DNA of 64,000 nucleotides from Vibrio penaeicida. GTDB lineage: Bacteria > Pseudomonadota > Gammaproteobacteria > Enterobacterales > Vibrionaceae. Position 1 is the first letter of the stretch. Every line of letters starts with the position of its first letter. The stretch covers positions 1 through 64,000 of the forward strand of contig NZ_BFAQ01000049.1 of NCBI RefSeq assembly GCF_002933855.1. Reading direction: 5' to 3'. A model generated the notes under the pieces. It did no database searches. It was not told the DNA's origin and saw only the letters and a program-made list of their open reading frames with translations. The position numbers and the translations under genes are program-made. This document shows positions 7,654-16,345 of the stretch, piece after piece.

Positions 7654-9267
7654 ATGAAAAAGTTAGCTATTACTGCAGCTTTATCTTTGATGGCGGTGTC
7701 TTTTTTGACATCGGCAGAAGTAAAGCAAGGCGGCTCCATGATTGTGACTTACAAGGATGATGTTTCAACGCTAGACCCAGCCATAGGTTACGACTGGCAA
7801 AACTGGTCGATGATCAAAGCGCTGTTTGATGGGTTGATGGATTATAAGCCAGGTACGACCGAGCTAGAACCGGATCTTGCAGAAAGTTACACCATTTCAG
7901 ACGACGGTAAAACCTACACCTTTAAGCTCAAGCAAGGCATTCGCTTTCACAACGGTCGTGAAGTTAAAGCGCAAGACGTGAAGTATTCTATTGAACGTAC
8001 CATTAACCCTACAACTCAAAGTCCAGGTGCTGGATTTTTCGGATCGCTAGAAGGGTTTGAAGCGTTTAATAATGGTGAATCCAAAGGGCTCGATAGCGTT
8101 AAAGCCGTTGATGATTACACCGTTAGCTTCCAACTGTCTCGCCCTGACGCCACCTTCCTGCATGTCTTGGCGATTAACTTTGCTTTTGTCGTACCACAAG
8201 AATCGGTAGAAAAATGGGGATCAGACTTTGGTAAGCACCCTGTCGGAACTGGAGCATTTAAGTTAGGTGAATGGAAATTAGGGCAATACCTAACCTTCCA
8301 ACGCAATGAAGCCTACAACAAACCGGGTTTACCTTATTTGGATGAGATTCGGTTTGAAGTCGGGCAAGAGCCTGTGGTCGCGCTGCTTCGCTTAGAAAAA
8401 GGAGAAGTGGATATTGCGGGTGATGGCATTCCACCAGCAAAGTTTCTTCAAATGAAAAACAGCCCGCAATATAAGCCGCTGATCATCGCAGGTGACCAAT
8501 TGCACACCGGTTACATCACCATGAATGTGAAGATGAAGCCATTCGATAATGTGAAGGTACGCCAAGCTGTGAATATGGCGATCAATAAGCGCCGAATCGT
8601 ACAGATCATTAATGGACGAGGCACACCTGCGAATCAACCCTTACCACCAGCCATGCCCGGCTATTCCAAGTCTTATAAAGGCTACGCGTACGATCCAGAA
8701 ATGGCCAAAAACAAGCTAACAGAAGCCGGTTTTAAAGACGGTTTCAGTACCGAAATTTACGTCGCGAATACCGATCCACAGCCGCGTATAGCGCAAGCTA
8801 TTCAACAAGATTTAGCGAAAATTGGTGTGAAAGCCGAAATTAAAGCACTGGCGCAAGCCAATGTGATTGCCGCTGGGGGCGACGCCAGCCAAGCGCCAAT
8901 GATTTGGTCTGGTGGTATGGCTTGGATTGCAGATTTCCCTGATCCTTCAAACTTCTACGGACCGATTCTTGGTTGTGGTGGTGCGGTTGATGGAGGCTGG
9001 AACTGGGCTTGGTATTGCAACGAAGCACTGGATGATCGTGCAGCAAAAGCCGATGCCATGGTGGCAGAATCGCAGCAGGCACAACGAATGAAAGAATGGG
9101 AAAGCATCTACGTTGATCTGATGGCGGATGCGCCTTGGGTGCCGGTATTTAACGAACGTCGCTTTACCATTCGTTCTGAACGGTTGGGCGGAGACACCAG
9201 TATCTTCGTTGATCCGGTTCATATTCCTGTTAACTATGAAAATGTGTGGGCAAAAGATGTGCAATAA
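7654..9267 (+). CDS. Periplasmic substrate-binding protein, SBP_bac_5 family
   Basis: A 537-residue solute-binding protein of the DppA/OppA/NikA family. A signal peptide (KK, hydrophobic 'LAITAALSLMAVSFLTSA') is predicted to be cut near residue 21-22; there is no lipobox cysteine, so it should be free in the periplasm. Family marks include 'VSTLDPAIGYDWQ', 'DLAESYTISDDGKTYTFKLK' and 'FHNGREVKAQDVKYSIER'. ATG 7654 follows AAGGAAAAG; a GTG directly before it is also in frame. Its place between the permeases and an amidase suggests a ligand carrying an amide group. Confidence 0.92.
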   Translation: MKKLAITAALSLMAVSFLTSAEVKQGGSMIVTYKDDVSTLDPAIGYDWQNWSMIKALFDGLMDYKPGTTELEPDLAESYTISDDGKTYTFKLKQGIRFHNGREVKAQDVKYSIERTINPTTQSPGAGFFGSLEGFEAFNNGESKGLDSVKAVDDYTVSFQLSRPDATFLHVLAINFAFVVPQESVEKWGSDFGKHPVGTGAFKLGEWKLGQYLTFQRNEAYNKPGLPYLDEIRFEVGQEPVVALLRLEKGEVDIAGDGIPPAKFLQMKNSPQYKPLIIAGDQLHTGYITMNVKMKPFDNVKVRQAVNMAINKRRIVQIINGRGTPANQPLPPAMPGYSKSYKGYAYDPEMAKNKLTEAGFKDGFSTEIYVANTDPQPRIAQAIQQDLAKIGVKAEIKALAQANVIAAGGDASQAPMIWSGGMAWIADFPDPSNFYGPILGCGGAVDGGWNWAWYCNEALDDRAAKADAMVAESQQAQRMKEWESIYVDLMADAPWVPVFNERRFTIRSERLGGDTSIFVDPVHIPVNYENVWAKDVQ

Positions 9268-10204
9268 CTCATTTGTGAAAACCATCCATAGCGTCCACCA
9301 TCATCATGGCTGGAATAACGCCATTCCCCCCGCGTACCATGTGGCGCGGGGAACCACTTTGGAATTTGAATGTTTAGACAGTTCCGGTGGGCAGCTCACC
9401 ACCGCTTCTAAGGTTGAAGACATTGCAGGTCTGGACTTTGGCAAAATCAATCCAGTAACAGGGCCTATATTCGTTGAAGGGGCAAGACCTGGTGATGTAT
9501 TGAAAATGACCATTCACGAATTCAAGCCCAGTGGGTTTGGTTGGACGGCCAACATTCCTGGGTTCGGGTTACTGGCAGACCAATTTCAAGCACCAGCATT
9601 GAATCTTTGGTCATACGATTCTCAAACCCTAGCCCCTGCTGCCTTCGGGCAATGCGCAAAAGTGCCGCTTAAGCCTTTTGCTGGAACCATTGGTGTTGCT
9701 CCAGCACAAAGCGGTGACCATTCCGTTGTGCCGCCTAGGCGAGTGGGGGGCAATATGGATATCCGAGATTTGTCGGCAGGGACCACGCTTTATCTACCTA
9801 TCGAAGTGGAAGGAGCGTTGCTGTCTATTGGTGATACTCACGCGGCTCAGGGCGATGGGGAAGTATGCGGAACCGCGATAGAAAGCCCAATGAATGTGGT
9901 GATTGAGCTGGATGTTGTAGATAACCTAAAAATCGATACCCCCTACTTCACTACGACGGGACCGGTTACTCGCCACCTTGACAGTAAAGGGTATCAAGTG
10001 ACCACAGGGGTAGGACCAGACCTAATGGAAGGAGCGCGAAGCGCGGTAAGCCAAATGGTGGATTTGCTTTGTACTCAACACCATATGGCACCGGAGCAAG
10101 CGTACATGCTGTGCTCTGTGTGTGGCGACTTAAGGATCAGTGAAATTGTCGATGCGCCAAATTGGCTCGTCACGTTTTACATGCCTAACGTAGTGTTCGA
10201 GTAG
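9257..10204 (+). CDS. Acetamidase/formamidase family protein
   Basis: A 315-residue FmdA/AmdA-type amidase, which hydrolyses short amides to ammonia and a carboxylic acid. The N-terminal His-rich 'VHHHHGWNNAIPPAY', the block 'SSGGQLTTAS' and 'INPVTGPIFVEGARPGDVLK' match the family. A central 'GDTHAAQGDGEVCGTAIE' segment carries the metal/active-site residues. ATG 9257 is used: it overlaps the binding-protein stop by 11 bp and gives the family's normal N-terminus; the frame is open further upstream. It is unrelated to AmiE (nitrilase family), so the Pseudomonas regulatory pair is here combined with a different hydrolase. Confidence 0.9.
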   Translation: MCNNSFVKTIHSVHHHHGWNNAIPPAYHVARGTTLEFECLDSSGGQLTTASKVEDIAGLDFGKINPVTGPIFVEGARPGDVLKMTIHEFKPSGFGWTANIPGFGLLADQFQAPALNLWSYDSQTLAPAAFGQCAKVPLKPFAGTIGVAPAQSGDHSVVPPRRVGGNMDIRDLSAGTTLYLPIEVEGALLSIGDTHAAQGDGEVCGTAIESPMNVVIELDVVDNLKIDTPYFTTTGPVTRHLDSKGYQVTTGVGPDLMEGARSAVSQMVDLLCTQHHMAPEQAYMLCSVCGDLRISEIVDAPNWLVTFYMPNVVFE

Positions 10205-10214
10205 GAGTCATCGA

Positions 10215-11954
10215 ATGGAGAAGGCGATGTTGTCGGTGGAGCATCTTTCCATCGACATAGCGGCAGGGAAGCAATATCACAGGGTTGTCGACGATTTATC
10301 GTTTACTCTGAATTCGGGTGAAACCGTTTGTATTGCTGGGGAGTCTGGGAGCGGGAAGTCGCTATCCAGCACTGCAATTATGGGGTTACTGCCGCCCGTT
10401 GCGAAAGTGGCAAGTGGTCATATCTGGTTTGAGGGGAAAGACCTATTGACCACGCCTGAAAAAAGCATGCGTGCGATGCGTGGGGACGACATCGCCATGA
10501 TTTTTCAGGAGCCGATGACATCGCTGAATCCTCTAATGACCGCTGGCCAGCAACTGTGTGAAGCCATTCAAGCTCACCGAAATGTTGACTATGGCAGTGC
10601 CAAACTGATGGCTATTAGCATGTTGGACGCCGTGAAAGTCCCTCATGCGCAGAAGCGTTACCATCAATACCCTCACGAAATGTCTGGCGGAATGTTACAA
10701 CGCATCATGATTGCTATGTCTCTGGTGTGTCGCCCTAAAATTTTGATTGCAGATGAGCCAACAACCGCTTTGGATGTGACGATTCAAGCGCAGATTTTGT
10801 CGCTGCTTAATGAACTCAAAAGTGATTTCGATACCGGAGTTCTAATGATCACTCACGATATGGGGGTGGTCGCTGAAATGGCGGATAAAGTCGTGGTGAT
10901 GAATCAAGGTATCGTTGAAGAGCAATCGGATGTACGCAGCTTGTTTCTATCTCCTACCGCAGACTACACCAAAGGTTTATTGGCTGCGGTGCCTAAACTA
11001 GGGCATGCCAAGCCTGTTGCAGAAGTACCTCAAAGCCAGCCTTTACTGGAAGTAAACAATCTTTGCGTACGGTTTCCGGTTCAACATGCTTGGTGGAAAA
11101 AAGATAAGCTGGAAGTGAGGGCGGTAGAAAATGTGTCGTTCGCGATAAAACCGGGCGAAACCTTAGGGCTGGTTGGGGAAAGCGGCTGCGGTAAATCGAC
11201 TATTGGCAAAGCACTCATGAACATGTTGCCGTTTTGTGGCAGCGCCAACCTTAATGGCGTTGAGCTAAACGGGCTTCGTGGCCAGGGTTTGCGTGCTATT
11301 CGCAAAGACATTCAAATGGTGTTTCAAGATCCCTACAGTTCTTTGAACCCACGGAAAACCATATTCCAACTGCTCAAAGAGCCACTATTGATCCATGGAA
11401 TATGTCCGGCTTCAGATGTGCGCGATCATGTCGCGTTGCTGCTGGAACAAGTCGACATGTTGCCGAATCACATGAATCGATACCCTCATCAGTTTTCAGG
11501 TGGTCAACGTCAACGGATCAGCATCGCTCGGGCGATTGCATCTCAACCCAAATTGGTGATTGCAGATGAATCCGTCTCAGCGCTGGATGTGTCTGTTCAA
11601 GCTCAGGTTCTAGATCTTTTGGAACGTTTGCAGAAGAAGCTGGGTGTGAGCTATTTGTTCATTTCACACGACATGGCCGTCGTTGAGCAGGTATCCCACC
11701 GAGTGGCGGTGATGCATGGCGGGCGGATTGTTGAAATGGGTCCCAGAGATGAGGTGCTCAGCTCGCCTCGTCACAGCTACACTCAGCGTTTAATGCAAGC
11801 CGTACCCATAGCTGACGTAGATGTGCAACGCGACCTTTCCATGGTGCTATCGGAACATAAAATGCCGGATCCGATACGCAATGTTTCTGTGATAGATGAA
11901 GTACTCAAATACGAAGATGTTGGGCATGAACACATTGTTGCGTTGAATTATTAG
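10215..11954 (+). CDS. Fused dipeptide-type ABC transporter ATPase (DppD-DppF)
   Basis: A 579-residue protein with two complete nucleotide-binding domains, equal to DppD (about 1-270) joined to DppF (about 275-560). Walker A motifs are GESGSGKS (42-49) and GESGCGKS (about 320-327). The ABC signatures are SGGMLQR and SGGQRQR; Walker B ends in ADEP in the first half and ADES in the second, so both catalytic Glu residues are kept. It starts 10 bp after the amidase stop and supplies ATPase function for the two permeases. This fused architecture is common in proteobacterial importers of this class. It is the last gene of the operon; no clear terminator was seen after it. Confidence 0.92.
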   Translation: MEKAMLSVEHLSIDIAAGKQYHRVVDDLSFTLNSGETVCIAGESGSGKSLSSTAIMGLLPPVAKVASGHIWFEGKDLLTTPEKSMRAMRGDDIAMIFQEPMTSLNPLMTAGQQLCEAIQAHRNVDYGSAKLMAISMLDAVKVPHAQKRYHQYPHEMSGGMLQRIMIAMSLVCRPKILIADEPTTALDVTIQAQILSLLNELKSDFDTGVLMITHDMGVVAEMADKVVVMNQGIVEEQSDVRSLFLSPTADYTKGLLAAVPKLGHAKPVAEVPQSQPLLEVNNLCVRFPVQHAWWKKDKLEVRAVENVSFAIKPGETLGLVGESGCGKSTIGKALMNMLPFCGSANLNGVELNGLRGQGLRAIRKDIQMVFQDPYSSLNPRKTIFQLLKEPLLIHGICPASDVRDHVALLLEQVDMLPNHMNRYPHQFSGGQRQRISIARAIASQPKLVIADESVSALDVSVQAQVLDLLERLQKKLGVSYLFISHDMAVVEQVSHRVAVMHGGRIVEMGPRDEVLSSPRHSYTQRLMQAVPIADVDVQRDLSMVLSEHKMPDPIRNVSVIDEVLKYEDVGHEHIVALNY

Positions 11955-12057
11955 GCTACCCTAAACCGACGTCAATCTCGGGTTGCGATTTGGTTATACA
12001 GCACACTAATCTCTAACGGTTTAATGAACCTAGCATTGAGAAATCGGATGGCTACAC

Positions 12058-12831
12058 CTACAAGTATTTTGCTTTTATCTTTTTAATTGTGCCGTTGTGC
12101 TTCATTTCCAGAAATGTTTGATTAAACATGTTATTCAACAAAGCAGAGTTGTCTGTTTTCTTACTAAAAAGCACATGGTATTCCTTGGATTTTTTGTCTG
12201 GAAAAGCGACATGATCCAGCATTGTTATATCGATTCCTTGCAGTCTTGCTAAATAGCTGAGGACTTCAACTTGAAGCAATGCGAAGTCTACTCGTTCTGC
12301 TTTGAGCTTTCTTACTAGATGTACGCGAGATTTTGCCCCCACATCTATATTGACTGCTTGACCTATAAAGCTGTAATTGAAACCAGCAACCCCACCCAAA
12401 CTGTATTTAGATAGCTCGGCTTGAGAAAATATTTGAGGTGGAGGATTGTATCGTTCTTTTTTGTAGAACAAGGCTATATTGGTTTCATAAATTGGGTAAG
12501 AGTAGTGAGAGAACTCTGCGCGTTTTGATTTGAATGAGGCGTTAGGCACTAAATCAACTTTGCCATCTTTAACAGAATGTAAGCAGCGCTTCCAAGGTTG
12601 GATGACGTGAGTCAATGTGTGACCATTTTTAGTCATTACCGCTTCAATCACATCCACCATGATGCCGTATGGTTCATTTTTACTACTGAACATGAGAAAT
12701 GGTGGCTTGGCTTCATCCTCCCAGCAAACTCTGAGTGTTCGGTCGGGATCAGCTTGAACAGGACCTACGAACGCGAGAACAATAATGCAAAGACCGAATA
12801 TTTTAAACATCACGAAATTCCAAAAAGCCAT
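12058..12831 (-). CDS. Orphan periplasmic solute-binding protein (PBPb type)
   Basis: A 257-residue type II periplasmic binding protein of the HisJ/ArtJ-like superfamily. The signal peptide ends near 'VGPVQADPDR' (about residue 27). The mature part starts 'TLRVCWEDEAKPPFLMF', followed by 'EPYGIMVDVIEAVM' as in amino-acid-binding proteins, and has 'KVDLVPNASFKSKRAEFSHY'. No permease or ATPase lies beside it. Many vibrios carry such orphan proteins, and their function is unclear. A start at MFKIFG, seven residues later, is possible. It converges with the amide operon. Confidence 0.8.
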   Translation of the reverse strand: MAFWNFVMFKIFGLCIIVLAFVGPVQADPDRTLRVCWEDEAKPPFLMFSSKNEPYGIMVDVIEAVMTKNGHTLTHVIQPWKRCLHSVKDGKVDLVPNASFKSKRAEFSHYSYPIYETNIALFYKKERYNPPPQIFSQAELSKYSLGGVAGFNYSFIGQAVNIDVGAKSRVHLVRKLKAERVDFALLQVEVLSYLARLQGIDITMLDHVAFPDKKSKEYHVLFSKKTDNSALLNNMFNQTFLEMKHNGTIKKIKAKYL

Positions 12832-12942
12832 TTGTGTTTTTAGTAAGCTTAGTCGGAATTCTTAACTCGCATATTAAATCCTCAAACTTAAAACGATTTC
12901 ACTGCTTGTGACGGCATAATCATAATCCAAGATGACATAGAC

Positions 12943-12966
12943 GAAAAAGCCCTCCAAAAGAGGGCT
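12943..12966 (-). terminator. Terminator of the phosphohexomutase gene
   Basis: On the minus strand, AGCCCTC (12966-12960) pairs with GAGGGCT (12954-12948) over a 5-nt loop and is followed by a T run. It lies 49 bp past the minus-strand mutase stop. Confidence 0.85.
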
Positions 12967-13014
12967 CGATGTCTGAGATTCCGTTCTCTAGACTAATAGA
13001 TTGAAATGTGGACT

Positions 13015-14727
13015 TTATTGGAGAGAGTGCTGATGTTCGCTGATCAACATGTCGATCTTCTCTTCAGCACGATTGTGCGCGTCAGCGTAGCTTTCTTCTG
13101 CACTAAATGGTTCAACCACTTCGTAGTAGCACTTCAGCTTAGGCTCGGTTCCAGAAGGGCGAACCACAACACGTGAACCGTTATTAAGGTGATAAATCAA
13201 CACGTCACTGATTGGGAATTCTAAGGCTTTCTCACTGCCATCTTCGAACGTTTGCTTCGACAGTTTGAAATCTTCAATACTCGCGATCGTCTGACCTGCA
13301 ATTGTTGAAGGTGGGTTAGCACGAAGCGTGTCACCAATTGGTGGCGCAGAAGGGTCAAGAGCGATGCTATGTTGAGCATTGATCACCATGCCGTGCTGCC
13401 TATAAATCTCTTCTAGCTGGTCCCAAACGGATTTGCCTTGGGCTTTTAGGCGAGCAGCCAGCTGAGCAAAGGCAACCAAAGCGGTTAGGCCGTCTTTATC
13501 CCAAACCAATGTTCCCACGGTATAGCCCAGCGCTTCTTCGTAAGCAAAAAGGAACTGTTTGTCTTCCGTTTGCTCTTGCATAGCGACGTTAGTCAGCCAT
13601 TTAAAACCCGTAAGCGTTTTGTAGAACGTGCCGCCCGCGGCTTCGGCAACCTTGGCTAGAAGGCTAGAGGAAACAATCGTTGCACCCACTAACTTTTGGT
13701 TATCTTGCGCTTGATTAAGCAGGTAGTGACCAAACAACACACCGACCTGATCGCCTGTTAGCATCTGGTATTCGCCATCCGGCTTTCTAGCTGCCGCTGC
13801 AAAGCGGTCTGCATCAGGGTCGTTGGCACAGGCTAGTTCCGCGTTGTGTTTTTTCGCTTCAGCAATCACTAAATCCATCGCCCCTTTTTCTTCAGGGTTT
13901 GGGAAATTAACGGTTGGGAAGCTGCCGTCGGGTTCGCGCTGTGCAGCTACGCTGTGTACTTGAGTAAATCCAGCATCGGCAAGCAGCGTTTCAGCCATAT
14001 TTGCACCAACGCCGTGCATAGCCGTATAGGCTAAGGAAAGGTTCTCGGCTTGTTGCGATGGATCACTTTGCAACAATGGGCTAGCGTTCGCGGTGTCGCG
14101 GTAGGTTTGGTAATAATCGTCTTTCAACCAAACGAGTAAGCCTTTTTCTTCAGCTTCTTCAAGTGGCATAAGATTAAGAGGCTTTTGAGCCGCATCGTCG
14201 ATTTCTGCTGCAATACCTGAATCGTGTGGTGGAATGATTTGAGCACCATTGTCCCAGTACACTTTGAAGCCATTGTACTCTGGTGGATTGTGGCTAGCGG
14301 TGACAACAACAGCGGCGGCTGTACCAAGGTGTAGGACACCAAATGCAACAATCGGAGTGGCAGCAACATCATGAGTTAAGTAAACCTTGATACCTTGCGC
14401 AGCAAGAGCAGAAGCAGTGTCGTGGGCAAACTGTTTGGAATCTGGGCGACCATCGTAACCAATAACAACGCCTTTTTCAGCCGCACCTTGTTGTGCTTTT
14501 AACAGGTACTGACCAAGACCCGTCGCGGTTTCTTGGATAACCAGTCGGTTCATGCGGTTAGGACCCGCACCGACAACGCCGCGTAAACCCGCGGTACCAA
14601 ATTCTAAACGTCCTTTGAATCGGTCTGCAATTTCTTCAGAGCGGTTTTCTTTTTGAAGTGTATTCAGCTCTTCACGTGTACGAGGATCTGGGTCTCTTTC
14701 CAGCCAGCTTTTCATCAATTCGTTCAT
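13015..14727 (-). CDS. Phosphohexomutase (phosphoglucomutase/phosphomannomutase)
   Basis: A 570-residue alpha-D-phosphohexomutase of the PgcA-like clade, interconverting hexose 1- and 6-phosphates in the cytoplasm. The phosphoserine loop is VVTASHNPPEYNG with Ser145. The metal loop is 'NDPDADRFA', the sugar-binding loop 'FAYEEALGY' and the C-terminal phosphate-binding loop 'RPSGTEPKLKCY'. The length fits this longer clade rather than the ~450-residue ManB/GlmM group. It is monocistronic with its own terminator. Its product could feed nucleotide-sugar synthesis for the exopolysaccharide operon in this window, but the two loci are far apart. Confidence 0.92.
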   Translation of the reverse strand: MNELMKSWLERDPDPRTREELNTLQKENRSEEIADRFKGRLEFGTAGLRGVVGAGPNRMNRLVIQETATGLGQYLLKAQQGAAEKGVVIGYDGRPDSKQFAHDTASALAAQGIKVYLTHDVAATPIVAFGVLHLGTAAAVVVTASHNPPEYNGFKVYWDNGAQIIPPHDSGIAAEIDDAAQKPLNLMPLEEAEEKGLLVWLKDDYYQTYRDTANASPLLQSDPSQQAENLSLAYTAMHGVGANMAETLLADAGFTQVHSVAAQREPDGSFPTVNFPNPEEKGAMDLVIAEAKKHNAELACANDPDADRFAAAARKPDGEYQMLTGDQVGVLFGHYLLNQAQDNQKLVGATIVSSSLLAKVAEAAGGTFYKTLTGFKWLTNVAMQEQTEDKQFLFAYEEALGYTVGTLVWDKDGLTALVAFAQLAARLKAQGKSVWDQLEEIYRQHGMVINAQHSIALDPSAPPIGDTLRANPPSTIAGQTIASIEDFKLSKQTFEDGSEKALEFPISDVLIYHLNNGSRVVVRPSGTEPKLKCYYEVVEPFSAEESYADAHNRAEEKIDMLISEHQHSLQ

Positions 14728-15211
14728 CGTTTTTTCCTGTCAAAGGGGACTTAAATAGTATGTCTCTAAATTAATTGAAATCCATTAATGATTACACCAT
14801 TTTTTGTGGTTTAGGTCTCACGATGTGGTCGCAATCGATTAAATCGAGATGAATTTTTTTTGAAATTTTTTACACAAGATATTTAAACGAATCATAAGCA
14901 ACAGTTGGAGTATTAAAGGGCAAATTGGGGATCAAAGTCTAATTCCAAAATGGACAGAGTCGTTTAATTCTTGAACAATTGCCGCCAAGAATCTAGGGTT
15001 ATTAACAAAGCCATAACAAATAGTTAGCGCTTTGGAAATAATCCCAAAGTCGCATGGCATGCGTTCTATCACATTACTGTGTAGAAATGCGAAGTGGATC
15101 ACCGTCTATAAAAACACAAACGGATTTGGACGGCGATCTGATGCTTATGAGGTATTCACGTTGCGCTACCAAACGTGTCTAGCCCGTAAGCGGAAACAGA
15201 GGAGAGATCTT
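14728..15211 (+). other. 484-bp intergenic region upstream of the oxidase operon
   Basis: It separates the mutase start from the oxidase operon. It is AT-rich near 14850-14890 and holds weak promoter-like words (TTTACA 14869, TCATAA 14892), but nothing convincing. An open frame runs upstream of coxB from 15032; it is not used because it lacks a ribosome site and has no signal-peptide-like start. No RNA gene was recognised. Confidence 0.5.
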
Positions 15212-16345
15212 TTGAAAAGATTAACGTCTTTGTGTTTATGGGGTGCGCTAATCCCAACGGTGGCATGGTCTGGAAGCCAATACAATATGACACGGGGTGT
15301 AACCCGAATCAGTGAGCAGGTCTATGACCTTCATATGCTGATTTTTTACATCTGCTGTGCCATTGCGGTTGTCGTTTTTGGAGTCATGTTTTACGCCATT
15401 TTCAAGCATCGTAAATCTCAGGGCGCTGTAGCGGCGAACTTTCATGAGAGTACGAAAGTGGAAATCATATGGACTGTGATTCCAATTCTAATATTGGTTG
15501 CGATGGCGGTGCCTGCCACCACAACGCTTATCGATATGGAAGACACCAGCCAATCTGATATCACGGTTAAAATTACCGGTTCTCAATGGAAGTGGCATTA
15601 CAGCTATTTCGGTGAGGATGTCGAATTTTTTAGCTTGTTAACCACATCCTCCAAGCAGATTGAAGGTGATGAACTGAAAGGGGCTAATTACCTGCTTGAA
15701 GTCGACAATCCGCTTGTTCTTCCCATCAACCGGAAAGTCCGGTTTCTCTTAACGTCCGACGATGTCATCCACTCGTGGTGGGTGCCGGATTTCGCCGTGA
15801 AGAAAGATACAGTGCCAGGGTTCATCAATGAAGCGTGGACCAAAATCGATGAACCGGGTGTTTATCGTGGTCAATGTGCGGAGTTGTGTGGGCGAAACCA
15901 CGGCTTTATGCCGATAGTGGTGCATGCCATGGAAGAGAAAGACTTCGATGAATGGTTGGTCGCCCAAAAATTGGTGGCGAAGCAAGCAGCAGAAGAAGCA
16001 AAAGCCGCACTTTCTAAAGAGCTTTCTATGGATGAACTCATGGCAATGGGCGAGCAAGTGTACAACGACCGATGCGCGGTGTGTCATCAGGTTAATGGGT
16101 TGGGTGTTCCGGGCGTTTTCCCTGCAATGAAAGACAGCCCTGTGACACTAGGTGACGTAAACAACCATATCGATGTTGTTCTAAATGGGGTGGCAGGAAC
16201 AGCCATGCAAGCGTTTGGAAATCAGTTAACCGATGAGCAAATTGCCGCTGTAGTGACGTATGAGCGCAATGCTTGGGGTAATGACAAAGGCGATATGGCG
16301 CAAGCGTCAGACGTGAATACTTTGCGCAGCGAGGAGGGACAATGA
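15212..16345 (+). CDS. coxB: Cytochrome c oxidase subunit II with C-terminal cytochrome c domain
   Basis: A 377-residue membrane-anchored subunit that takes electrons from cytochrome c. The TTG at 15212 is chosen because AGAGGAGAG (15198-15206) precedes it and it gives a normal signal peptide (KRLTSLCLWGALIPTVAWS). Two TM helices follow (about 42-64, 85-106). The CuA site is complete: H187, C222, E224, C226, H230, M233. The aromatic electron-entry patch is 'QWKWHY'. After about residue 270 comes a cytochrome c domain with heme motif CAVCH (288-292), so this is a caa3-like fusion. It overlaps coxA by 4 bp. Confidence 0.95.
   Translation: MKRLTSLCLWGALIPTVAWSGSQYNMTRGVTRISEQVYDLHMLIFYICCAIAVVVFGVMFYAIFKHRKSQGAVAANFHESTKVEIIWTVIPILILVAMAVPATTTLIDMEDTSQSDITVKITGSQWKWHYSYFGEDVEFFSLLTTSSKQIEGDELKGANYLLEVDNPLVLPINRKVRFLLTSDDVIHSWWVPDFAVKKDTVPGFINEAWTKIDEPGVYRGQCAELCGRNHGFMPIVVHAMEEKDFDEWLVAQKLVAKQAAEEAKAALSKELSMDELMAMGEQVYNDRCAVCHQVNGLGVPGVFPAMKDSPVTLGDVNNHIDVVLNGVAGTAMQAFGNQLTDEQIAAVVTYERNAWGNDKGDMAQASDVNTLRSEEGQ

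Noticed and set aside
15032..15211. 60-codon N-terminal extension of coxB
   Set aside because: The TTG at 15212 has a strong ribosome site and gives a normal signal peptide; the extension looks non-coding.
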